The notes beneath the pieces are model-generated. The model was not told the origin of the DNA and ran no database searches. It was given only the letters and a program-made list of their open reading frames with translations. 9,869 nt of DNA. It comes from JBHPFQ01 sp042571625 (lineage in GTDB: Bacteria > Patescibacteriota > Minisyncoccia > Portnoybacterales > UBA2143). The stretch lies in contig JBHPFQ010000022.1 of the NCBI GenBank assembly GCA_042571625.1, forward strand, positions 1 to 9,869, read 5' to 3'. The translations under genes and the position numbers were made by a program. This document shows, one piece after another, positions 1 to 5,307 of the stretch (within the stretch, counting starts at the first letter, position 1; every line of letters begins with the position of its first letter).

Positions 1-55
1 CGAACCCCGATTAATAGAGCCAGAATCTATCGTCCTACCATTAGACGACCCGGCA
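1..55 (-). tRNA. tRNA-Gln (anticodon CTG), 3' end cut by window edge
   Basis: Read on the minus strand from base 55, the sequence folds as a tRNA: 7-nt acceptor strand TGCCGGG, D stem GTCT/GGAC, a perfect five-pair anticodon stem ATAGA/TCTAT around loop TTCTGGC, variable loop TAATC, and the start of the T arm (GGGGTTCG). The anticodon CTG at positions 34-36 reads the glutamine codon CAG. The 3' half of the T arm and the acceptor strand lie outside the window, so acceptor pairing and CCA status cannot be checked. The U at position 1 is typical of bacterial tRNA-Gln. Confidence 0.9.
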
Positions 56-67
56 GTAATCTTTCAT

Positions 68-96
68 ATAATAACTCTCAACGAAAAAAGCGTCAA
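68..96 (-). promoter_or_regulatory. Probable promoter of tRNA-Gln, -35 inside upstream terminator
   Basis: On the minus strand TTGACG (96-91, one mismatch to TTGACA) is followed after exactly 17 nt by TATTAT (73-68, one mismatch to TATAAT). The tRNA 5' end lies 12 nt past the -10 box, so a start near 61-62 would leave a leader of 5-7 nt for RNase P to remove. The -35 hexamer is part of one arm of the terminator hairpin at 85-116. This is predicted from sequence only, but box quality and spacing are good. Confidence 0.6.
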
Positions 97-116
97 CTTA
101 ATTGTTGACGCTTTTT
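85..116 (-). terminator. Intrinsic terminator, palindromic (could work both ways)
   Basis: A perfect stem GCGTCAAC/GTTGACGC (90-97 with 104-111) is extended by five A-T pairs and encloses a 6-nt AT loop. On the minus strand it is followed by a run of T (89-84), placing it 8 nt after the stop codon of the small gene at 124-312. It is the natural end of the ftsB-to-ftsX transcript. On the plus strand it is also followed by T-rich sequence, but no plus-strand gene needs it. Confidence 0.85.
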
Positions 117-123
117 ATTTATT

Positions 124-312
124 TTAAATTTGATGAATATGCCTGGATACTTGATCGCATATATTTATCGGTCTATTCCTTGTTTTCTTTTGTTTCAAAA
201 AATTTCCTGTTAAACGGCATCCTCTTCTCTTTGCCTCTCTATCTTTTTTCTTATCTCTATTTCTCTTTAACGCTTTAATATTATCCCTACTGAATTCATA
301 CGCTATATCCAT
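124..312 (-). CDS. Small basic protein, function unknown
   Basis: A 62-codon ORF placed 43 nt after ftsX and ending just before the terminator. I do not recognise the family. The product is strongly basic: 19 Lys/Arg against 7 Asp/Glu, with most of the charge in residues 9-49 and a Lys/Arg cluster at about 13-33. It has two cysteines, no membrane segment and no signal peptide. That composition fits a nucleic-acid- or ribosome-binding protein, but this is inference. The best evidence for a real gene is the Shine-Dalgarno AAAGGAG at 328-322, 9 nt before the ATG, much better than in front of any other gene here. It is probably cotranscribed with ftsEX; no convincing promoter is visible in the gap. 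Confidence 0.65.
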   Translation of the reverse strand: MDIAYEFSRDNIKALKRNRDKKKDREAKRRGCRLTGNFLKQKKTRNRPINICDQVSRHIHQI

Positions 313-321
313 TTTTATCTT

Positions 322-328
322 CTCCTTT
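322..328 (-). promoter_or_regulatory. Strong Shine-Dalgarno for the 62-codon gene
   Basis: The minus strand reads AAAGGAG with 9 nt to the ATG at 312. It supports both translation of this small ORF and the choice of start. The other genes in the window have no comparable site. Confidence 0.7.
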
Positions 329-355
329 ATTTATGATTTTGATAATGAACTAATT

Positions 356-1264
356 TTATATTTCCAAATATCTTCCCATTGAAACAAAACTGCTAGCCAT
401 ACCAAGAATAACTCCAACGCCTATTTGCAAAATAAATAAACTTAGAAAGTTTTGCTGTAAAAACTGATAAAGATTAGCTCCAGGTATATAGGAAATAATC
501 TTAGGAGATAAATACCATAAAACAGGGAATAAAACAATAGTTGCAAGAATAGCAGCAATAATTCCATACAAAGCTCCTTCAATAATAAAAGGCCCACGCA
601 CAAACCAATTACTAGCACCTACTAATTTCATTACTTTTATTTCTTTACGCGAACTATAAATAGTTAAACGAATTGTATTAAAAGTTACAAAAATAGCTAT
701 TAAAGCCAAAACAACCAAAATAATAAATCCAACCTTGCGTATAATATTAGCAATGGAAGCTAAACGAGCAATAATCATTTCATTTTCCTTGTAATTAATC
801 TTATTCACAATTTCCTGATATTGACTCTTGCTAAAGAAATTTACAATTGTATTATATTGTGAAGCACTTTGCGCTTTTATATTTAAACTCGGATTTAATG
901 GATTAGAACCAACCTCCTGCAAGCTCTGCATTAAAACCTGATTCTCGTGATGTTTGTCTTTAAACTTATTCAATGCTTCTTCAGAAGAAATATATTCCAC
1001 GCTACGTACTTCACTAAGTTTTGCTAAATCATCCTTTGTATCCAAAATTTTCTGTTCTGAAGCATCTAAAGTAAAGTAAACGCTTATATCTATCTTGTCT
1101 TCTAACGTAGAAACAAAAGAGTCAACAACAACATTTGTCATTAGCAAAGTTACAATAGTTAAAATAGTTAAAAACATCATCAATATAGCCGCAACCGAAA
1201 GCCATTTGTCTCGCCAAAAATTTGAGCACCCTGATTTAATTATACGACCGAAAGAATTAAACAT
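356..1264 (-). CDS. ftsX: Cell division ABC transporter permease FtsX
   Basis: The product (302 aa) is the membrane partner of FtsE; in bacteria the FtsEX complex transmits ATP hydrolysis at the septum to extracellular peptidoglycan hydrolases. The layout is typical of the family: a short cytoplasmic N-terminus, TM1 at about 22-48, an extracellular domain at about 50-170, then three TM segments at about 177-200, 228-252 and 272-297. The conserved cytoplasmic stretch after TM2 (NTIRLTIYSSRKEIKVMKLV at 196-215, then GAS) is the FtsX/MacB-type coupling region that contacts the ATPase. The start lies 5 nt after the ftsE stop with only a weak AAAGGT upstream inside ftsE, so translation is probably coupled. 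No hydrolase partner of the NlpC/P60 or M23 type is encoded next to it in this window. Confidence 0.95.
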   Translation of the reverse strand: MFNSFGRIIKSGCSNFWRDKWLSVAAILMMFLTILTIVTLLMTNVVVDSFVSTLEDKIDISVYFTLDASEQKILDTKDDLAKLSEVRSVEYISSEEALNKFKDKHHENQVLMQSLQEVGSNPLNPSLNIKAQSASQYNTIVNFFSKSQYQEIVNKINYKENEMIIARLASIANIIRKVGFIILVVLALIAIFVTFNTIRLTIYSSRKEIKVMKLVGASNWFVRGPFIIEGALYGIIAAILATIVLFPVLWYLSPKIISYIPGANLYQFLQQNFLSLFILQIGVGVILGMASSFVSMGRYLEI

Positions 1265-1269
1265 ATTTT

Positions 1270-1950
1270 TTATAATACGTATTTACCTTTAATTTCGTCT
1301 TTAGTTATTTTTCCACCATCCATTGTTATAACACGTCTTTCTAACCCATTTATAACATCAACATTATGAGTAGATAAAATAACCGTAGTCCCTAGTTCAT
1401 TGATCTTCATCAAAAGCCGTATAATATCCCACGTATGATGAATATCTAAATTTCCTGTCGGCTCGTCAGCTATTAAAATCTCTGGACGATGAGCTAACGC
1501 TCTTGCAATAGCCACACGCTGACTTTCTCCTCCTGAAAGCTGTCCTGGGAAATTATTTCCCTTATCTGACAACCCAACTAATTTTAGTAATTGCGGTACA
1601 TCCCGCCTTACATCTTCATTAGTCCATCCTCCAACTTCCATGGCAAAAGCGACATTCTCATAAGCTGTCTTATTCGGTAATAATTTAAAATCCTGAAAAA
1701 TAATTCCTATTTGACGTCGCCAATGCGGTAAATATTTATTAGGAATTTGATTAATATTTTGTTTATCCCAAAAAACCTGACCAACAGTAGGCACTTCTTC
1801 ACGAATTAAGAGTTTAATAAATGTTGATTTCCCAGCTCCTGAACGACCGACAATAGAAATGAATTCCCTCCTTCTAATAATTAAATTAACATCATCCAAT
1901 GCATGACAATTAGGAGGATAAATTTTTGAAACTTGCTTAAATTTTATCAT
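1270..1950 (-). CDS. ftsE: Cell division ATP-binding protein FtsE
   Basis: The ATPase subunit of FtsEX (226 aa from the chosen start) has all ABC motifs: Walker A GRSGAGKS at 35-42, Q-loop Gln86 in the FtsE-like context FQDFKLLP, signature LSGGESQ at 138-144, Walker B ILIADE at 158-163 with catalytic Glu163, D-loop GNLD at 166-169, and switch His195 in STHN. The open frame extends 10 codons further to a TTG at 1980 that overlaps prfB. I prefer the ATG at 1950 because it gives MIKF..VSKIY, the usual FtsE beginning, the usual family length and a 7-nt gap after prfB. No good Shine-Dalgarno precedes either start. The order prfB-ftsE-ftsX is also common in other bacteria. Confidence 0.95.
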   Translation of the reverse strand: MIKFKQVSKIYPPNCHALDDVNLIIRRREFISIVGRSGAGKSTFIKLLIREEVPTVGQVFWDKQNINQIPNKYLPHWRRQIGIIFQDFKLLPNKTAYENVAFAMEVGGWTNEDVRRDVPQLLKLVGLSDKGNNFPGQLSGGESQRVAIARALAHRPEILIADEPTGNLDIHHTWDIIRLLMKINELGTTVILSTHNVDVINGLERRVITMDGGKITKDEIKGKYVL

Positions 1951-1957
1951 AACAAAC

Positions 1958-2719
1958 TTATTTTTGAAAAAAACCCTCAATAAATTTATCTAAATCTCCA
2001 TCTAAAACTTTATCAGGGCTTGAACTTTTTACTCCAGAACGATGATCTTTAACCATTTGATAAGGATGAATAACATAAGAACGGATCTGACTTCCCCACT
2101 CAATAGACATTGCCGCTCCTTTTAATCTGCTTATCTCTTTTTCTTTTGTTTTTAGTAAAAGCTGATAAATCCTACCATAAAGCAATTTCATAGCTCTTTT
2201 TTTATTTTCTCCCTGCAATCTCTCACTTTGACAAGCAGTAACAATTCCTGTTGGAATATGAGTAACACGAACAGCTGACTCTGTTTTATTTACATACTGA
2301 CCACCTGGCCCACTCGCTTTATAAGTATCTATTTTTAAATCTTGCGTGTCTATCTTAATTTCTTTCATATCCTCAAATTCAGGTAAAACTTCAACCATGG
2401 CAAATGAAGTATGTCTTAATTTATTAGCATTAAACGGAGAAATTCTTACTAAGCGATGAACTCCAGTTTCATTTTTTAAATATCCATAAGCATAAGGAGA
2501 TTCAATCGCAATTGTAACATTTTTTACGCCAGCTTCTTTACCTTGCTTAATACTTAGCGTTTTGGATTTCCAATTCATTTTTGATGCAAATCTCAAATAC
2601 ATACGCAAAAGCATTTCCGTCCAATCTTGTGCGTCAGCTCCTCCAGCACCAGCATAAATAGACAAAACAGCACTATTCTTATCGTATTTTTCTTTTAATT
2701 TACTTGTTAAATCTTTCAT
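1958..2719 (-). CDS. prfB: Peptide chain release factor 2, lacking N-terminal domain 1
   Basis: A class I release factor that ends translation at UGA and UAA and triggers peptidyl-tRNA hydrolysis. The stop-codon-reading SPF tripeptide is at 94-96 (VRISPF), marking RF2 rather than RF1, and the catalytic GGQ is at 139-141 (SGPGGQYVNKTESAVR). The C-terminal WGSQIRSYV block and the VLDGDLDKFIE tail are intact. The product is 253 aa, whereas RF2 is normally about 365 aa. It begins at the equivalent of roughly residue 110-115 of E. coli RF2, just before the AGAGG segment, so helical domain 1 and the in-frame-UGA autoregulatory frameshift region are absent. Upstream in frame there are only 13 codons back to a TAA, then tRNA-derived DNA, so the missing part is not hidden by a local frameshift. 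The ATG has no Shine-Dalgarno. It is probably functional because domains 2-4 are well conserved. Confidence 0.9.
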   Translation of the reverse strand: MKDLTSKLKEKYDKNSAVLSIYAGAGGADAQDWTEMLLRMYLRFASKMNWKSKTLSIKQGKEAGVKNVTIAIESPYAYGYLKNETGVHRLVRISPFNANKLRHTSFAMVEVLPEFEDMKEIKIDTQDLKIDTYKASGPGGQYVNKTESAVRVTHIPTGIVTACQSERLQGENKKRAMKLLYGRIYQLLLKTKEKEISRLKGAAMSIEWGSQIRSYVIHPYQMVKDHRSGVKSSSPDKVLDGDLDKFIEGFFQK

Positions 2720-2723
2720 AATT

Positions 2724-2751
2724 ATTTTAGCACATTTTTTAATAAGCGCAA
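2724..2751 (-). promoter_or_regulatory. Possible prfB promoter (extended -10)
   Basis: The minus strand has TTGCGC (2751-2746), a 16-nt spacer, and TGC-TAAAAT (2732-2724), an extended -10 type. The prfB ATG follows after only 4 nt, so a transcript from here would be leaderless or start inside the codon. The fit is moderate; read-through from the tRNA genes is the alternative. Confidence 0.35.
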
Positions 2752-2820
2752 AATCTTAGAGCCGAGGAGAGGAATCCCACCCTCACGGGTGGTCGCCCGT
2801 TAGGGCGAGAACCTCAACCA
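2752..2820 (-). pseudogene. Broken copy of tRNA-Thr 3' part, split by a 32-bp double hairpin
   Basis: Bases 2752-2776 repeat 2837-2861 with a single mismatch in 25 bp. They cover the 3' half of the T arm, the 3' acceptor strand and the downstream flank of the adjacent tRNA-Thr gene. The similarity resumes at 2809-2820 (GAACCTC-AACC against GAACCTCCAACC at 2861-2872, one base missing), which is the 5' T-arm strand. Between these parts lie 32 extra bases (2777-2808). In tRNA numbering the break falls between C56 and G57 of the T loop. No 5' half, D arm or anticodon arm is present, so this cannot be a working tRNA. It could be an old attachment site, a duplication scar or a structured RNA built on a T arm. 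Confidence 0.75.
2777..2808 (-). repeat. Tandem pair of perfect 16-nt hairpins
   Basis: On the minus strand the first unit is TCGCCC-TAAC-GGGCGA and the second CCACCC-GTGA-GGGTGG. Each is a perfect 6-bp stem with a 4-nt loop and they abut without a spacer. The block is 23/32 G+C in a region otherwise about one-third G+C. Read as RNA, the loops UAAC and GUGA match the stable UMAC and GNRA tetraloop classes. There is no T-run, so it is not a standard terminator. No second copy was seen in the window. Confidence 0.8.
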
Positions 2821-2844
2821 AAATTGCTTATATATTAATCTAAG

Positions 2845-2916
2845 AGCCGAGGAGAGGAATCGAACCTCCAACCTACGCGTTACGAATGCGTTGCTCTGCC
2901 ATTGAGCCACCTCGGC
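2845..2916 (-). tRNA. tRNA-Thr (anticodon CGT)
   Basis: The minus strand from 2916 folds as a full cloverleaf: acceptor GCCGAGG/CCTCGGC, D stem GCTC/GAGC, anticodon loop TTCGTAA with anticodon CGT (threonine codon ACG), variable loop AGGTT, T stem GGAGG/CCTCT with loop TTCGATT, and discriminator T. The innermost anticodon-stem pair, 31-39, is A.C rather than Watson-Crick. The gene does not encode CCA, so a CCA-adding enzyme is needed. It lies 7 nt downstream of tRNA-Gly and is probably on the same precursor. Its 3' part is duplicated at 2752-2820. Confidence 0.92.
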
Positions 2917-2923
2917 ATAAAAG

Positions 2924-2994
2924 AGCGGGATACGGGAATCGGACCCGTGCCTCGACCTTGGGAAGGTCACGTTATACCACTTAACTAATCCCGC
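2924..2994 (-). tRNA. tRNA-Gly (anticodon CCC)
   Basis: The minus strand from 2994 folds as acceptor GCGGGAT/ATCCCGC, D stem GTTA/TAAC, anticodon stem TGACC/GGTCG with loop TTCCCAA (anticodon CCC, glycine codon GGG), a 4-nt variable loop, and T stem ACGGG/CCCGT. The discriminator is T, as expected for bacterial tRNA-Gly; CCA is not encoded. The T loop reads TCCGATT, so position 55 is C rather than the nearly universal U that becomes pseudouridine. The gene starts 5 nt after the ftsB stop codon, implying release from a mixed mRNA-tRNA transcript. Confidence 0.92.
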
Positions 2995-2999
2995 AGTTA

Positions 3000-3437
3000 T
3001 CATCTTTCATTCACAGAAAAAGATTGAAAAAAATATTCCCACCATTTCCAACAATTCGCAACTGCTCCGTCGTTAACATTATTATCAATTTCTAAATCTT
3101 CTTGTTGCTTAGCATTATCTAAATTTTTTTCCTCCTGTTCATCAGAAAAAATAACTATTTTTTCTCCAGGCTTCTGCAGATTAAGTTTGACTCTCGCTTC
3201 CTTTTCCAAGAACGACTCTTCTGAAAAATATTCCATTAATTCAGAAAGTTGTTGATTTCTGCCTTCAAGTCGCTCTATGCTTGATTCTAATTTATTAATT
3301 TCTTTTGTGAGTTGGTATTTACGATAACTTTCTTTCCCAACACTTAATGCTAAACTAATTAAAACAAATAAAGCTACGAACAAAAAAAATTTTGAACCAA
3401 GCGCTTTTTTAATAAAGTTTTTGCCTGATTGAGACAT
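3000..3437 (-). CDS. ftsB: Septum formation initiator family protein (FtsB/DivIC-like)
   Basis: A bitopic division protein of 145 aa. In characterised bacteria this family forms a complex with FtsL and FtsQ that activates septal wall synthesis. Visible parts are a basic cytoplasmic N-terminus, one membrane segment at about 16-35, a coiled coil at about 38-72 (KEINKLESSIERLEGRNQQL), and the family hallmark after it, EARVKLNLQKPGEKIVIF, at about 80-97. The rest is an acidic, low-complexity linker and an aromatic tail (NCWKWWEYFFQ), a tail type I associate with CPR members. The stop is TGA. No Shine-Dalgarno precedes the ATG; a TATAAT overlaps the start codon itself and is probably chance. The name ftsB is by family; DivIC is the equivalent Gram-positive label. 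Confidence 0.85.
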   Translation of the reverse strand: MSQSGKNFIKKALGSKFFLFVALFVLISLALSVGKESYRKYQLTKEINKLESSIERLEGRNQQLSELMEYFSEESFLEKEARVKLNLQKPGEKIVIFSDEQEEKNLDNAKQQEDLEIDNNVNDGAVANCWKWWEYFFQSFSVNER

Positions 3438-3441
3438 TATA

Positions 3442-3450
3442 TGTTATTAT
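3442..3450 (+). promoter_or_regulatory. Possible extended -10 for the 36-codon plus-strand ORF
   Basis: The plus strand reads TG-T-TATTAT, ending 7 nt before the ATG at 3458, so transcription would begin at or next to the start codon. A TTGAGA at 3429-3434 is too close to act as its -35. The region is AT-rich, so chance is a real alternative. Confidence 0.3.
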
Positions 3451-3457
3451 TAAAAAT

Positions 3458-3568
3458 ATGAAAAAAACAAAACACTCAAAAGCATTCCGAATTCTTTTAA
3501 TTATTGTAGTTATTCTTGTCGCAGTAGGCATGGTAGCTTTCCTGCTTACTCCATTCTTTTTATTCTAA
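3458..3568 (+). CDS. Small single-span membrane peptide, function unknown
   Basis: A 36-codon ORF on the opposite strand to every other gene here, running from ATG 3458 to TAA 3568. The product has a basic head (MKKTKHSKAFR) followed by a continuous hydrophobic stretch at about 12-36 rich in Ile, Val, Leu and Phe with one proline near the end, the pattern of a small N-in membrane peptide. It fills most of the gap between ftsB (divergent, 20 nt away) and lepA (convergent, 10 nt from its stop). There is no Shine-Dalgarno. AT-rich DNA readily produces hydrophobic codons, so a chance ORF is possible, but the split of charged head and uniform hydrophobic tail favours a gene. I recognise no family. 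Confidence 0.5.
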   Translation: MKKTKHSKAFRILLIIVVILVAVGMVAFLLTPFFLF

Positions 3569-3578
3569 CCTCTTTTTA

Positions 3579-5306
3579 CTATTTTTTCAACGCCTTTAAA
3601 AATACATCCTGTGGTATACTTACTTTTCCAAATTGTTTAAGACGTTTTTTACCTTTTTTTTGCTTTTCTAATTGCTTCCTTTTTCTGGTATAATCTCCGC
3701 CATAAAGACCAGCAATAACATCTTTTCTAAATGCTTTAATTGTTTCGCGAGCTACAATTCTTCCATCAACGATTCCCTGAATAGGAATGCTAAATTGATG
3801 ATGCGGAATCAATCCCTTTAATTTTTCAACTAATGTTTTTGCTTCTTGATAAGATTTCTTACGAGAAACAAAACGAGAAAAAGCTTCAACTTTTTCACCT
3901 GCAACAAAAATATCTAGCTTAACTAAATCAGCTTCACGATAATCAGCTAATTGATAAGCTAACGAAGCATAACCAGAAGTTATACTTTTCAGCCGATCAT
4001 AAAAATCAGTCATAATCTCTCTTAATGGCGCTTTATAAATTAATAAAACTTTTTCAGGATTTAAATATTTTGTATCTTCGTACTCTCCTTCTGCTTCTGA
4101 CAATAATTTCATTACAGCTCCGAGATAATTATTAGATGAAACGATTTCTAAATTAACCCACGGCTCTTCCATTTTAGAATCTCCATCTTTTACATAACGA
4201 AAACAAACAGATGGCGATGTAACGATTAAATTCAACCCATGCTCACGCTTCAAGCGCTCACTAACAATTTCAAGATGTAATAATCCTAAAAATCCGCAAC
4301 GAAATCCACGCCCAAGAGCTTCTGACGATTCAAGCTCAAAAAATAAAGAAGAATCATTAAGCTTTAATTTCCCTAAGGCAATCTTTAATAAATCAAAATC
4401 ATCACCTTCTATTGGAAAAAAACTCGCATAAACCATTGGCTTCGGCTCTTTATATCCAGCCAGAACTTCTGTTTCAATATCTTTAACAATAGTATCTCCA
4501 ACTCTGCATGATCCAATATCCTTTAACCCAGTAGCTATATATCCAATATCTCCTTCTTTTAATATATCAACTGCCTTTGGTTCTGGATGAAAAATTCCCA
4601 ACTCAACAATTCCTGAAAATGTTGATGATGCTTTCATCAAAATCTTTTCCCTCTTATTAATCTCTCCGTCTATTATTCTTACATAAGCCACCACACCTTG
4701 ATAAGAATCATAACTAGAATCAAAAATCAAAGCCCGAAAAGGTTTTTTAATTTCGCCTTTTGGTTCTGGAATATTTTTAATAATCGCTTCTAAAACTTGC
4801 TCTACATTAATTCCGTCTTTAGCTGATATTCTAATAACATTATCCGGATCAATATCCAAAAGTTGGCTAATTTCAAGCGCTACATCATCAGGACGAGCGG
4901 CCGGTATATCAATTTTATTAATAACAGGAATAATAGTTAAATTCTGTTTTTGAGCCAAATGCAAATTAGCTAAAGTTTGTGCTTGAATGCCTTGGCTTGC
5001 ATCAACCAATAAAACTGCTCCTTCTACAGCTGCCAAGCTTCTAGAAACTTCATAAGTAAAATCAACATGGCCAGGCGTATCTATCAAATTTAGAATATAT
5101 TTTTCTCCTTTATAATTATATTCCATACGCGCCGGCTGGAGTTTGATTGTAATTCCCTTTTCCCTTTCTAAATCCATCATATCCAAAACCTGATTTTTCA
5201 TTTTTCTTTTTTCTATCGTTCCTGTTAACTCTAAAATACGGTCAGCTAAAGTTGACTTACCATGATCTATATGCGAAATGATACAAAAATTGCGATTATT
5301 CTTCAT
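3579..5306 (-). CDS. lepA: Elongation factor 4 (LepA), ribosomal GTPase
   Basis: A translational GTPase of 575 aa that binds ribosomes and is linked to back-translocation and to initiation or 30S assembly. The G domain shows G1 SHIDHGKS at 11-18, the switch region DLEREKGITIK, G3 DTPGH at 76-80, G4 NKID at 130-133 and G5 SAK at about 160. EF-G-like domains follow, including FRCGFLGLLHLEI, then the LepA-specific basic C-terminal domain with GGDYTRKRKQLEKQKKGKKR. It is slightly shorter than the usual ~600 aa, and most of the difference falls between SPSVCFRY and EEPWVNLEI, where E. coli LepA has a longer loop. The start codon lies 1 nt after the murJ stop (TAATATG), so translation is probably coupled. 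No terminator hairpin is visible after the TAG stop. Confidence 0.97.
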   Translation of the reverse strand: MKNNRNFCIISHIDHGKSTLADRILELTGTIEKRKMKNQVLDMMDLEREKGITIKLQPARMEYNYKGEKYILNLIDTPGHVDFTYEVSRSLAAVEGAVLLVDASQGIQAQTLANLHLAQKQNLTIIPVINKIDIPAARPDDVALEISQLLDIDPDNVIRISAKDGINVEQVLEAIIKNIPEPKGEIKKPFRALIFDSSYDSYQGVVAYVRIIDGEINKREKILMKASSTFSGIVELGIFHPEPKAVDILKEGDIGYIATGLKDIGSCRVGDTIVKDIETEVLAGYKEPKPMVYASFFPIEGDDFDLLKIALGKLKLNDSSLFFELESSEALGRGFRCGFLGLLHLEIVSERLKREHGLNLIVTSPSVCFRYVKDGDSKMEEPWVNLEIVSSNNYLGAVMKLLSEAEGEYEDTKYLNPEKVLLIYKAPLREIMTDFYDRLKSITSGYASLAYQLADYREADLVKLDIFVAGEKVEAFSRFVSRKKSYQEAKTLVEKLKGLIPHHQFSIPIQGIVDGRIVARETIKAFRKDVIAGLYGGDYTRKRKQLEKQKKGKKRLKQFGKVSIPQDVFLKALKK

Positions 5307-5307
5307 A

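Noticed and set aside
1095..1292. 65-codon plus-strand ORF
   Set aside because: It is antisense to the start of ftsX and the end of ftsE, with no start signal or recognisable domain.
1951..1980. Upstream TTG start for ftsE
   Set aside because: It would add ten non-conserved residues and overlap prfB; the ATG at 1950 matches the family start and length.
1958..2719. Recoding of UGA as in some CPR lineages
   Set aside because: RF2 with SPF is present and TGA ends ftsB and the right-edge partial CDS, so the standard bacterial code fits.
2735..2839. Imperfect inverted repeat flanking the tRNA remnant (TTAATA plus AGC against GCT plus TATTAA)
   Set aside because: Only 6 + 3 AT-rich pairs with a 4-nt bulge; too weak to claim as element ends or a closing stem without comparative data.
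2800..3003. 67-codon minus-strand ORF between ftsB and prfB
   Set aside because: It is a translation through tRNA-Gly, tRNA-Thr and the tRNA remnant; both tRNAs fold as full cloverleaves, so the peptide is an artefact.
3436..3441. Perfect TATAAT on the minus strand at the ftsB start
   Set aside because: It overlaps the ATG, so transcription from it would begin inside the gene; no suitable -35 was found.
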